A stretch of 64,000 bases of DNA from NCBI RefSeq assembly GCF_002105155.1, contig NW_019028999.1, positions 617,237-681,236 on the forward strand. Reading direction: 5' to 3'. Below, piece by piece: positions 1-10,016 of the stretch. Both the position numbers and the translations under genes were made by a program. The stretch is from Lobosporangium transversale. Its lineage: Eukaryota; Mortierellomycota; Mortierellomycetes; Mortierellales; Mortierellaceae. The first letter of the stretch is position 1, and the number at the start of each line of letters is the position of its first letter. Below the pieces are notes generated by a model that did no database searches, was not told where the DNA came from, and was given only the letters and a program-made list of their open reading frames with translations.

Positions 1-2928
1 TCTACAACGCCTTCACCACAGACATTAGCCCTGCAGCTCCCAACTTCAGCGACAGCAGGAGCGTCTGGCGCAACAAGTTTATCAACATCCACTGGAGGTC
101 TCTTCCAGGCTTTACCACTAATGCCCATTACACCAACTTCGATCGCTACGACTTCATCACCAGGCGTCATTCCCTTCTGGAAAATGGCACCTGGTATGGT
201 CTTGCCGCCCACCATGCCCTTATCTGCGACCGGATTTGACCCTAATTCCTTTGCAGGCGCAATAATGCCTGGGATTGATGCCTCTACAGCACCAGTGACA
301 TCGACGACCACAACGCAACAGATTTCAGCAACTTCACAGCCGGGGCAACCACAGCCGGTGCAGCAAAAAGTACCAATTACGCGCCTCAAGCCTCCACAAG
401 CGCTCGTTACTCCAGTTCCAACACCTACTACAGCACAAGGAAATCAGCCAACCAAACAGCAAAAGAAGGTCGCCCATAACGCTATCGAGCGTCGATACCG
501 CAACAACATTAATGATCGTATCAATGACCTTAAGAATGTCGTGCCAGCCCTTTGCAATGTCAAAACCAAGGACGAGAAGGATGATGATGACGATGAGGAG
601 CCGGAGGATGCAGACGGAGTAACAAGGGCAACCAAACTCAACAAGGCCACCATCTTGAGAAAGGCGACAGAGTACATCGTTGTTCTGCAAAAGCGAGAAG
701 CTGCAACCAAAGCAGAGAATGCAGTCTTGCGAAAATTGTTGACGTCTCTTCCAGGCGGTATGGATCTTTTGGAGCAACATCAAGCAAACGAAGCCAGTGC
801 AAAAGACGAAAATCCGATAGCAACTGAATTCTCGTCTGAAGAATCAATCTCTGAACCAACCACACCGCCACCAACCTCGACCACATCCCCAGGAGCAACT
901 CGTGTGTTGATGGCCTTCTTTATGTGTGCAACTCTCTTCACTTCTCCAGAAGGTAACGCAGGAGTTAACAGAGTCATGATGGATGATGGACAAGGTGCAG
1001 GCCGTGTAATGAGCTCGTCATCTCAAGTTTTTGGACAATCGACATCGGCACAAACCTCAGTTAGCAGCAATATCTGGAGTCCCTTCAATGTCGTTACATG
1101 GGATGCGTGGGCATTTCTTCGTACATTTGTCTTTATGGGGTGTCTCTTGGCCTTGGTTTGGCCATCATATTCTCGCCGTGGGCCATTCGCTCAGTCCAAA
1201 TTCCCAGTGATGCCAAAATCATCTTCCCCTGCACATGTATACACAACACTATCGGGACTTGTTCCCAAGACGATTCATTCATCGTATGTTCGACTCTTCT
1301 TTGCCTTGTCTCAGGAGTTATGGCGCTGTCTCTGGATCCGTCTTGGTTTTTACCCTGATCTCACGGATATGGTTCGACCTGATATTTGGGCTCGTGTGGT
1401 AGAGGTTCAAATGTCTGGAGGCGCTGGGGTGTCTGTAAGCCGATTCATGCTATTATACACGATTGTCAGGACATTGGACGAGTACACAAATGCTCGCCGA
1501 CAGCCACCAGCTCGTGTCTCTGCTACAGCTGCATTAGCATTCTACATTTCATTACACAAGGCTGCCAAACCGCTTGCAACTTTGGTCGCTCAACAGTTCA
1601 TGGAATCTGCACGGTGGACAGCCAAGATATCAGGTATTGGCCAGGATCGGTGGCTCGAGAGCATGTTGCAGGTTGAGGTCGGAAGCACAGCATGGAATAG
1701 GAGCATCATTGAGATCGAAAGCACCATGTATGGACACGGAGAGTATCCACAGACTGAGGCTATTTTATTTCAGACCATGGCACCCACTCTGGTTGTAGCT
1801 CAGACACAAAGTGTTAATATTCTTCAGGATGCGTATGTCGCATGTATGTCTCGACTTAACGCTTCGATTGATGGTCAAGCAGATGGTGCTATGCAGCAAC
1901 ATCAAGAGATAAGTTTAGGAAGGCGCGTTGCCAAATTTGAAGATGCTGTCCGTGCAACCTTGCCAGGCACGCATCACCATTGGTATGCACTTGTTGGTAA
2001 GATTTCTGAGCTCTGGCTTGCAAAAGATGAGCAGTCGGCTCAGCTAGGCGATCGATTGCTGAGTCAGGTTATGGCAATGCATCCTCGTCATCACTCGTTT
2101 ACACAAACCAACAGTAAGCACCATCACCACCATCATGAATCAGAATTAGCATTGGAATCAGAGCTTGTCGAATCGAGTTTCCAGTATTACGATCAAATGA
2201 TCGTGTATTCGTTACTAGAGTATGCTTACTTGAGGCGTGGAATGGCGGGTCCTAGTGTTCGCTGTGGAGAGAAAGCTTTGGCGCTTATGAATGAGCGCCG
2301 CCGTGCTACGGGATCCAAAGCCTCTCTTGCAACTGCTCATCATCCAATAGTCTTCCCTTCTGGGACAGATGGGTATGGCGACGATAAAGCACTGTTGGGT
2401 GTTGCTTGCTTTGCAATGAATCTCACTGGATTTGTGCAGATCAAGGCTCGTATTGGTCTGTGGCGCGGTGTGGAAGCTTTGAGCACATTGATCAAGAGGT
2501 CACGCCAGAGTGTACCACGAAATGGAGAGGAGGATGACATGTCGCAGACTGAAATTCTCGATCACATCCGCACTACACTTCTGCCGCTGACGGTCCATCT
2601 GCGTCGTCAACTAGATGATGAATCGACGACTATGTTGTCCATGATGCAGTTTGCTTCGAGCTCAACACGAAATAAGGTTGTCCGTCGTCCAACAATTGAT
2701 TTCGATCCCGCACTGCGGTTCCTGATCGATATTGGATGTGTAGCCTATGGTGCTTGGGAGGATGGGTCTGATGGCTCAGATTCCGGATGTGGCAGTGGTG
2801 GCGAAGAGGAAGAGAAGTATCGCGAGGATATGATGTCTCCAACGACTTCATCCTTCAAGCAAAAAGCAGGTCTTTTCACAAAGAAGACTGATGCTGAGAA
2901 GGCGTGGGAGCTGTGCCAAGGATTGTAG
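1..2928 (+). CDS. SREBP-family bHLH membrane transcription factor (5' partial)
   Basis: The reading frame is open to the left edge of the window, so the true start lies upstream; the first visible ATG at 121 is probably internal. A bHLH domain lies at about nt 475-735. Its basic region reads HNAIERRYRNNIN, with the tyrosine that marks SREBPs in place of the usual arginine. The loop is long and acidic (about nt 571-620) and helix 2 contains KATILRKATEYI. Two hydrophobic segments follow, at about nt 901-950 and 1107-1170, as expected for an ER hairpin. The remaining roughly 580 residues have the length of the C-terminal region of fungal SREBPs (DUF2014), but I did not align it. In this family proteolysis releases the bHLH part in response to low sterol or oxygen. 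The N-terminus is Thr/Pro/Ala-rich. A run of histidines lies near nt 2120-2136. The gene converges on the Vip1 gene 174 bp away. No intron is visible. Confidence in the family is high. Confidence 0.9.
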   Translation, partial: STTPSPQTLALQLPTSATAGASGATSLSTSTGGLFQALPLMPITPTSIATTSSPGVIPFWKMAPGMVLPPTMPLSATGFDPNSFAGAIMPGIDASTAPVTSTTTTQQISATSQPGQPQPVQQKVPITRLKPPQALVTPVPTPTTAQGNQPTKQQKKVAHNAIERRYRNNINDRINDLKNVVPALCNVKTKDEKDDDDDEEPEDADGVTRATKLNKATILRKATEYIVVLQKREAATKAENAVLRKLLTSLPGGMDLLEQHQANEASAKDENPIATEFSSEESISEPTTPPPTSTTSPGATRVLMAFFMCATLFTSPEGNAGVNRVMMDDGQGAGRVMSSSSQVFGQSTSAQTSVSSNIWSPFNVVTWDAWAFLRTFVFMGCLLALVWPSYSRRGPFAQSKFPVMPKSSSPAHVYTTLSGLVPKTIHSSYVRLFFALSQELWRCLWIRLGFYPDLTDMVRPDIWARVVEVQMSGGAGVSVSRFMLLYTIVRTLDEYTNARRQPPARVSATAALAFYISLHKAAKPLATLVAQQFMESARWTAKISGIGQDRWLESMLQVEVGSTAWNRSIIEIESTMYGHGEYPQTEAILFQTMAPTLVVAQTQSVNILQDAYVACMSRLNASIDGQADGAMQQHQEISLGRRVAKFEDAVRATLPGTHHHWYALVGKISELWLAKDEQSAQLGDRLLSQVMAMHPRHHSFTQTNSKHHHHHHESELALESELVESSFQYYDQMIVYSLLEYAYLRRGMAGPSVRCGEKALALMNERRRATGSKASLATAHHPIVFPSGTDGYGDDKALLGVACFAMNLTGFVQIKARIGLWRGVEALSTLIKRSRQSVPRNGEEDDMSQTEILDHIRTTLLPLTVHLRRQLDDESTTMLSMMQFASSSTRNKVVRRPTIDFDPALRFLIDIGCVAYGAWEDGSDGSDSGCGSGGEEEEKYREDMMSPTTSSFKQKAGLFTKKTDAEKAWELCQGL

Positions 2929-3102
2929 CCAAAATAGCAAGTACATTCATACACCTCATATATATATATCTATTATTTATTTCCTCCATTAAATGATTTT
3001 ATTAACAAAACCCGGAATGTATTTATACATCGTGTTAAGAGTGGAGAAAACGTTGATCAGAATTGATTAAGCATAGGCTTGAGTCAAATGATGTAAAATC
3101 AT

Positions 3103-5911
3103 TCATTTAGACGTAGATATGGTATTGTCATCATTCTCTTCCTGTGCTGCAATAGCGCTAGCGCCAGTACCCCCATCGCCGCTGCTACCAGTGATACCAT
3201 TGCTGCTGCTATTGTGAGCCCCATTTGGGAAATGCGTTTCCACGCCATTGAAGCCTACAGGCGATCCAAAGACCATCAATGGCGCTTCGTCATGGATGAG
3301 TGCATCTTCTTCTCCTTCATTAGCTACTACTAATTTGTGTCCCAGCATGCGACTTTCTCGGATCTTGCGGTTGACACTCTTGTACTTTGGATTACCGACC
3401 TGGGTCTTATAGTACCGCAGAGCAGCCTCTAGAGGCAGGTGGTCAGTGAGATTGCGGCGTGGCATCACTGAAAGGCAATGCTTTGAATCCATTTGCAAAT
3501 CTAGGATATTGGAGTTTCCAGCACCCGGCGAAAATCCAATCCTGAGTGAATACTCTCGAGGCTGAGGTGACTGTAGAGCAGCTCCACTGTTGAGTGGAGG
3601 GGACGTTGCAGCTAAGAGCGGTGAATCCAACGGCGTGTTTGAGCCGCTGCGCTCGTATAGTTCGAATGTGATCTGTGTCAAGTCTTTGGTAATAATAAAA
3701 AAAAAAAAAATTAGATGGATAATATATACATGGGCTTTTGCTTTTTTTTTTTTTTTTTTAATGACTATGAACTTACAGTCAAGCTCAGGAAGTTCATTTT
3801 TACTGAGACGTGTGGGGATGCCTGACAGATATACGATATTGAGCAGTGTATGGACATGTGATTCTATGGGATTGGCGTTAGCAATCAACTTTTCTACAAA
3901 GCTTCCTAACTTTTCCTTTCTTTCTTTCTTTACCTTTAGTAAAGTAGAGCCGTGTGCATGGAGTGGTTGATCGTTTCGCTGCCTCCAAGTCTTCAACAAT
4001 CTGTTTGATCAGTGGCAGGCTGGTCAATAACCCGATTTCCAATCGATCAGCCTCACTGATTCCGTACTCCAAAGGAGATACAAAATCAAACAAGATTTTT
4101 GCTTTAGTATACAGATCTTTGATAGGACCTAAACCCTCAGTATCGCCAATATTGTCACCATCAAATGAATCCGTATCCTTGAAAATGCTCTCCAAAAAGA
4201 CTCTGTTATGAAGAGCATCATATTTTAAAGAGTCATACAGCTCCGAGACCTTGGACGGATCAAAATCAGCTCTTTCTCCATCTACAAATTCCTCAAAGAT
4301 CTTCTCCCAGCGCTCCAAGAAGAGGGAGGGGCTTTCGTAACAACACCAAGTCTTTTGTATAGAGGCCACATCCATAGTTTCAAAATTTTTGCGCATAATC
4401 TTGCGTAGTTTCCGCATCGCAACAATCATGTCCTGAACAAGTCGTCCTGGGTCGATCTGCTGATCTTTTGGCCAGTATTTCTGAATATCTTCCGCATTTT
4501 CCGGTAGAAGGAGATCATGAAGTTGCTTTTTAACAAGATCAGTCTTTTCTTTTGCTGCATTGCTATCATCGAGCATCTCTTTGCGAATCAAAAGCATGTC
4601 CTTTGGAACCTCACGAATGTCGAGGAATCGTTGTGTGAACAGTTCGGCAGTTGCACGAACACGACGCTCCGAAGACGTAAAGATCTTGACATCATCCAGA
4701 ACATGCTTATTCATAATGAGAAGGTCCTTGCGGAGGTTATCACCAAGGTCTCTAGACTGGTATTTGGCAGCATGAGTGAACTAAATGTTTGTTCGTTTGT
4801 TTGTTTTTTTTTTTTTTTTTTTTTTTTGGAAAAAAAAAAAAAAAAAAAATTAGTACGGGGATAAGATACCTTTTTATAATCCAGTTGAAACAGCTTTGAT
4901 GGGCTCTTACCTCTCCACCCCACTTGACAATTATCTTTAACTTTACTGACTTCGAGTTGCCTTCACTATCCTTTGTAATAGTAGGCTTGACCTGGACTTT
5001 GGTACCTGGAAGGTTAGATTTTTTATCCAAGATGTTCTTCAACAGCATCAACTTGTTAGTGTCCTCCAACCCTTCCTTCATCGCTTGTTCTGCAGCAGCT
5101 GAGACCAGTTTGAGGTCTCTAGCCTGTCGGATGATCACTTCCTCGCCTCCTCCATTTAATAGCTCTCGGAAGGGTGCAGAACTAAATGAGAATTTCATCT
5201 TCTGTTTGGGGGTTCTGTCCGCGTGTCTGAACACGGAAACAAACGCCTTCAAACGCCACGCATTCTCTACACTCAACTCCTTTGGCAAGACCACTTCGGA
5301 CAATTTGCGTTGTCGAGCATTCCTTAGGAAGGTCTCCTGCAAGATGGCTGCACAGTTGTTATAGTAATAGTTGTTGCCTTTGACAAAAGACCAGCCGTTG
5401 ACATCGATGACATATGACTTCCCGCCAACACGAAGCAAGTCAAATCCACAAACACGTTGACCGAAGACCTTGCAAATATTTACAGCCATCTTTTTCTCCT
5501 CTGGAGTCAATTGAGTAACATAGCGGATCTCTTTGCCATCCGTGTTCCTGCGCACTAGTCCGTCCACAACAGGAGATCTAGAAAGGTGAAAAGGAGGAGA
5601 TTAATTTGGATCGGATCTACTTGAACACAAAAATACAAGAATAAATGGGGTTATTCCACGCTTTTTTATTGCTGCATACTTTCTTGTTTCTGCGTGTACG
5701 AACTGGTCACCAACGGTGTATACTTTGACATCTTCAGCGTTATCAACATCCATGAATTCTTCGTAAATGTACGACCCCTCCGTCCTAGGCATATTTAAAT
5801 CTGGTTCGTATTCGCTAGCCTTGTTGCCAACCTGAAATTGACAGCACATGCATAAATCAGTCAGTAAATAGAGACAATGTTAAACATTTGCCTTCATTTT
5901 TTTTATTTTTA

Positions 5912-5949
<38 letters not shown>

Positions 5950-6406
5950 CTCTTGTTACCTTGCGAAAGAGTCGTCTTGCTCCTCCTCCGGTAGAAGAAT
6001 GGTAGTATATGTGGATGTTATGATCCTCGCCAGACACGGGTTTTTCTACAAATGGTTTTGTAATGATTTGATCTCCAATTTGGATCGTGTCCTGGTCGAT
6101 CATGTTGAATTCTGGGATAGGCCTTCTTTCGAGCAGATTCACGCCTCTCAGCTTCAGCTTTTGACGAACACGGTCCTCAAGCATGGGCCCACCATCCCGA
6201 CTCATGGTCAAACGCTTAGGCGTGGGCACACCAATCTGCTCAAGAACCTCAAGAACGAGTCGACGATCCCATAGTAAGGTCTGCAAGTCGACCTCATTTA
6301 CACAAAAGGGTGTCCTCAATTTGACATATTCGATCGCCTTGTGAAGAGGAAAGCCCTTGGAGAAGAATGAAATGAAAAAATCGCAAGCTGGCCATGATCG
6401 GACGTC

Positions 6407-6455
<49 letters not shown>

Positions 6456-7056
6456 ACAAGATAAGTTGATATGTATACAAGAACTGTGGTTCTGTACTTG
6501 TTGCAGTAGATCAAAGTGCGAAGTTTGTCAAATGAGGGATTGTTGAATCTTTTGTTGATAAAGTAATGTTTTTATTATCATTATCATTATTATTATTATT
6601 CATGAATGTTACCTTCATCAAGGATGCATTTGTCACCAAAGATGATGGCTTCAAAAGGTCCGTTATTCAGTAGACGGTCTAAGATGTTACGCATGGGCTT
6701 GGATCGAGCCTTATCATCCATCGCACACACTCCGATGATGTCTAAAAGTGACCGGTGATCAGTGTGATCAGATTTATCATTGTTGTTATTGAAAAGATCC
6801 ATAGAAAATAAATACAAAAAAAAGACATGCCTCTCATGGTTACAAGTTATTGATTAATGGATATCCTTTTTTTTTTTTTCTTCCTCAGTGTAGAAGAAAT
6901 GTTTGTTTTTTTCTCTCTTTACGTCAAAGCAAAAGAGGACTGATGTTTGAATAGAAATGTTTTCATGAATGAACAATGGTGAATGAATGAATGCGCGCGA
7001 ATGAACAAAATTCCTCTTCTCTCTTCCCCCTCACTCACACTCATTCATACACTTAT

Positions 7057-7143
<87 letters not shown>

Positions 7144-7463
7144 TTTTTTTTTTCTTTCTTGATGCTGTTGTTGTTTAGTTGATGATGCCTACATTTCTTG
7201 CGTGAATGTGGTGGGAACAGGCCAGTGGAAACAGTACTGCTGTCTTTATTGTCATCAATACTAATGCTGTCGCTATTGTTGCTGTAGATGCCATTGGTTG
7301 CAGTGTATGTGTTAATTGATTTGGGTAATAAGAATCTGTTGACGATGGGTTCTTGCTCCTGGCTTCTCTCCTGGATACCCTGTTGTTGCTGCTGTTGGTT
7401 ATTTTCATCCATGGTTCCGATGTCTGTTTCTATCTTAGTGTCCAATATATTCCTTGGTGACAT
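3103..7463 (-). CDS. Vip1/Asp1/PPIP5K inositol hexakisphosphate and diphosphoinositol-pentakisphosphate kinase
   Basis: Eight exons on the minus strand: 7463-7193, 6741-6613, 6405-5960, 5831-5680, 5577-4911, 4780-3934, 3863-3777, 3683-3103. They sum to 3180 nt and 1059 residues, close to yeast Vip1. Seven GT-AG introns join in frame and each junction restores family sequence, for example ILDE/DVRSW and KWGGE/FTHAAK. The N-terminal 90 residues are Gln- and Ser-rich. The kinase half begins at IIGVCAM (about residue 91) and carries SKGFPL and the ATP-grasp element [11 protein letters not shown] (about 389-399). The histidine-phosphatase-like half begins with [12 protein letters not shown] (about 450). 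[16 protein letters not shown] lies near its C-terminal end, followed by a divergent tail. The family makes 1- or 1,5-inositol pyrophosphates, which affect phosphate signalling, polarity and microtubules; the phosphatase half opposes the kinase half. The first intron holds a long TC microsatellite. The start at 7463 is the first ATG of the open frame and is moderately certain. Confidence 0.93.
5911..5949. repeat. T(n)A(n) palindromic homopolymer in a PPIP5K intron
   Basis: About 16 T then about 25 A inside intron 5832-5959. Similar junctions in the same gene lie at 4805-4849 (T23, GG, A20) and 6407-6453 (T then about 33 A), each in an intron. Confidence 0.92.
7061..7134. repeat. (TC)n microsatellite, about 37 units
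   Basis: An unbroken TC dinucleotide run followed by about 19 T. It sits in the 451-bp first intron of the Vip1/PPIP5K gene, so on the coding strand it reads (GA)n. A translation through it gives only Arg-Glu repeats and is not taken as protein. Confidence 0.97.
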
Positions 7464-8289
7464 GTCAAGAAATAATGAATGTGAAGAATATGAAGAACAA
7501 AAGGAGAGAGAATTAAAAACAGAAATGCGATGGTGTAATGACGCATAAATATAGAGGAAGGAGACGGACTATCTGACGGGAATACGTACATTCAGAGGGA
7601 CTAGACAAAACCGGTCGGTGCCCTTCTGACTAGCTCAAAAGTGATTGGCATTTTTGTTTCCAGTTGTTTCTCTTTCAAGTCCTTGGTTGTTTAACGTTGA
7701 AATGGAACTCGTGCCTGGACCATCCTCCGGATGGGGAGCGATGAATCCGTTATAAGGGCACTCCATTGTCTAGGTTATGCAGATGACAACACTATGCATA
7801 ATGTCTAACACAGACATTCTTTGACGCCCATGCTTTGAGTGCTGATAAACACACGTCTTTTGCATGCAATAAAAGCGTATTCGAAGCCACTACTTCTCAT
7901 TCTACCTTGGCTTCACGCGAAGCCTTTGGTTCGTCTGTGTATAATGAACGTGTGCATATTTCTTACAATTCTTTCCTCTTGATCTGTACATCAAAGTCAT
8001 CATTACAATGACAAAACAATGGGTCCTTCCTTTTTGCAAATATGTACTGCGCCAAAAATGATTTTTGGTAACACAAAATTAAACAGTGCATCAGCTTCTA
8101 AAAAAAATTTTCCTCAGCGATTCGAGTGACTCTTTTTAGTATTCATAATTTGCAAAAAAAAAAAAAAAAAAGTCCAAGGGGTCCATACACCCTTTACTGG
8201 AGAAGAAGAGAGCTTTTCATCTTTCTGTTCCTCCTTTCTTTCTCTCCTTTTATATACATATATATAAGTGCAGTATATTCAAGGAGATT
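7464..8289. other. Divergent spacer between the PPIP5K and GNAT genes
   Basis: An 826-bp gap between two divergent starts, so it should hold both promoters and 5' leaders. A TATA-rich stretch (tatatacatatatata) at about 8251-8268 lies some 20-40 bp before the GNAT ATG, which would give a very short leader if used. A pyrimidine-rich run (about 8220-8250) precedes it. No gene, tRNA or long repeat was recognised. Confidence 0.6.
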
Positions 8290-9132
8290 ATGGGTGCATC
8301 ATTCAAATTGGACTCAGCAACGCCTGCTGACATTGACGCAATAGCACAAATCTCTGGCGACGCATTTCTCAATGATACTCACACTCTTCTAAAGGCCGTA
8401 TGGCAAGGCGAGAACAACCATCGCGATGGCACTAAACAAGATCTAGTGGGGCTCTTTGGTAAGCCAAATGTCGACATCATTGTAGCTCGGCAACATGGTG
8501 TTGATCATAATGATGATAGAGGAGAGATCCTTGGATTCGTTATCTGGGCAACATGGGGATATCCCGAGAAGAATCAAATACCCATGAAACACAACAACAA
8601 CAATAGCAACCAAGGATCCTCATTTGCACCTTCATCTACAACAGCAGGCACAACAACATCAAGAGAGCTTCCTCTGCCTCCACCTCCACCTCCACCTCCA
8701 TCTCCTGTTCTTCCTCTATCACCATCTTCACCACTCACAATCGGTGAGTTAAGGCAAACCACCAACAATGCCATGGTCCACTACTCGAAATATATAATGG
8801 TCCCTGGTATTAAATGTCGCTATATCTATGGCATCAGTGTTGCGCCTGCTTATCAAGGCCAAGGAATTGGATCTGCTCTCTTGAAATGGGGCACAGATAA
8901 GGCAGATGAGGAAGGTGTGTCCTGCTGGGTGAGTTCATCTATGAGTGGGTGGCCTGCCTTCGCAAAGGCTGGCTTTGTCGAGGTCGGACGGCTTGAGCTA
9001 AACCTTGATGATTATGCACAAGGGATCAAAAGGAAGATCAGGAGTGGTGAGGATAGCGTTGTAAAGAGAGAGGAGGATTGGGGAACATATATTTGGAGAT
9101 GGATGAGAAGGGATCCGACAGATACGCAATAA
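8290..9132 (+). CDS. GNAT-family N-acetyltransferase
   Basis: Single-exon gene of 280 residues. The acetyl-CoA binding motif A is clear: YGISVAPAYQGQGIGSALLKWG (about residues 178-199), with the Q-x-x-G-x-G/S phosphate-binding loop. It is followed by CWVSSSMSGWPAFAKAGF, the typical motif B region where the chain returns to 'x-x-GF'. The N-terminal part (FKLDSATPADIDAIAQISGDAF) fits the first GNAT strand and helix. A 60-residue low-complexity insert rich in Asn, Ser, Thr and Pro, with about eleven consecutive prolines, separates the N-terminal and core parts (about residues 100-155). The fold resembles fungal GNAT proteins whose substrate is mostly unknown, so I give no substrate. It is followed 305 bp later by the VOC-domain gene on the same strand. 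Start chosen as the first ATG, which is just after a TATA-like stretch. Confidence 0.85.
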   Translation: MGASFKLDSATPADIDAIAQISGDAFLNDTHTLLKAVWQGENNHRDGTKQDLVGLFGKPNVDIIVARQHGVDHNDDRGEILGFVIWATWGYPEKNQIPMKHNNNNSNQGSSFAPSSTTAGTTTSRELPLPPPPPPPPSPVLPLSPSSPLTIGELRQTTNNAMVHYSKYIMVPGIKCRYIYGISVAPAYQGQGIGSALLKWGTDKADEEGVSCWVSSSMSGWPAFAKAGFVEVGRLELNLDDYAQGIKRKIRSGEDSVVKREEDWGTYIWRWMRRDPTDTQ

Positions 9133-9437
9133 CATATGAGATTGTATCTGCGTAAATCAATGTGTTCCTCGTGCCTTTAGACTAAGCGCTTCAAAGTAGA
9201 AAAGAATGAAGAAAAAAAAAACGTCTTCAAGTTCAGGCTTTTATAACTATGATGAACATGGACCAAAAAAAATGTGTCATTACTTTAATTTCATGTTCCT
9301 GAGAAAGCACGTATTTTGGCACTGCGCAGTTTCGGCAGCAATGCGTCTGTAATTTCAACATGTCTTTTCATGTCTCTTTTTTTCTCACGCCTCTCTTTTC
9401 TTTTCCTTTCCTTTCCTTTCAAACTGAGCTCCCCAGC
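9133..9437. other. Spacer between the GNAT and VOC genes
   Basis: 305 bp between two same-strand genes. It holds the GNAT 3' end, an A run near 9211-9221 and a pyrimidine-rich leader (about 9375-9420) before the VOC start. No separate gene is visible. Confidence 0.55.
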
Positions 9438-9893
9438 ATGTCTGCCTCAATTTCTAATAATACTCTCGCCTCAGCGAGCGTCCCAATCCTTCGCTTCGCA
9501 CGCCCAACCAGATGTCTTTCCAAGCTGCTTCATTTTTATCAGACAGCACTGGGTTTAGCTGTAATCGCGTCTTTTGATAATCACCGCGGGTTCGATGGCC
9601 GCATCCTTGCTCTGCCCTCCAACAACCCTGGTACTCCTGCGCCTTGGCACTTAGAATTTACTTTACAACACGATCATGCTGAACATGAATCTGTTCGCGC
9701 ACCCACTCAAGATAATCTTCTGGTTTTGTATCTTGGAGATAAAAACGAAGTTGAGGCCAAAAAAGCACGTATGGAGGAGCATGGATATCACACAGTCAAC
9801 TCCGTAAATCCTTATTGGGACGACTACGGGGTCACTTTTGAAGATCCGGAAGGATGGAGAGTTGTACTCTGTTGGCAAACATGGACAAATTAA
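9438..9893 (+). CDS. VOC-superfamily (glyoxalase/bleomycin-resistance fold) protein
   Basis: Single-exon gene of 151 residues, the usual size of a one-chain VOC protein. The sequence follows the VOC pattern. A first strand (VPILRFARPT) is followed by a helix ending in FYQTALGL, then a second half with WHLEFTL, the strand NLLVLYLG and the closing YGVTFEDPEGWRVVLCW. The 'DPEGWRV' end is the classic last strand of the family. Members are metal-dependent lyases, dioxygenases or sequestering proteins. Candidate metal ligands here are His in WHLEF and Glu in FEDPEG, but the reaction cannot be named. An in-frame ATG at 9360 would add 26 hydrophobic residues from a pyrimidine-rich leader; I prefer 9438, directly after the leader, because the domain begins about 15 residues later. 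The gene converges on the CK1 gene 123 bp away. Confidence 0.82.
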   Translation: MSASISNNTLASASVPILRFARPTRCLSKLLHFYQTALGLAVIASFDNHRGFDGRILALPSNNPGTPAPWHLEFTLQHDHAEHESVRAPTQDNLLVLYLGDKNEVEAKKARMEEHGYHTVNSVNPYWDDYGVTFEDPEGWRVVLCWQTWTN

Positions 9894-10016
9894 ACCAATC
9901 GATGCTTTGCTTTTGTTCATTTTTTGAGTAAATTTTCACAAAAACAATAAAAACCATCTTTTTTTCCTGTATACAATATGGGCAAGGCAATGTTTCTTTA
10001 ATGCATGTTTTACTTG

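Noticed and set aside
7053-7192. Arg-Glu repeat tail on the PPIP5K first exon
   Set aside because: It is translated TC/GA microsatellite beyond the GTAGGC donor; splicing at 7193 restores the family sequence KKYIIGVCAM.
9360-9437. In-frame N-terminal extension of the VOC protein resembling a signal peptide
   Set aside because: The hydrophobic residues come from a CTTTT-type leader tract like those before many genes here; VOC proteins are normally cytosolic and start at the domain.
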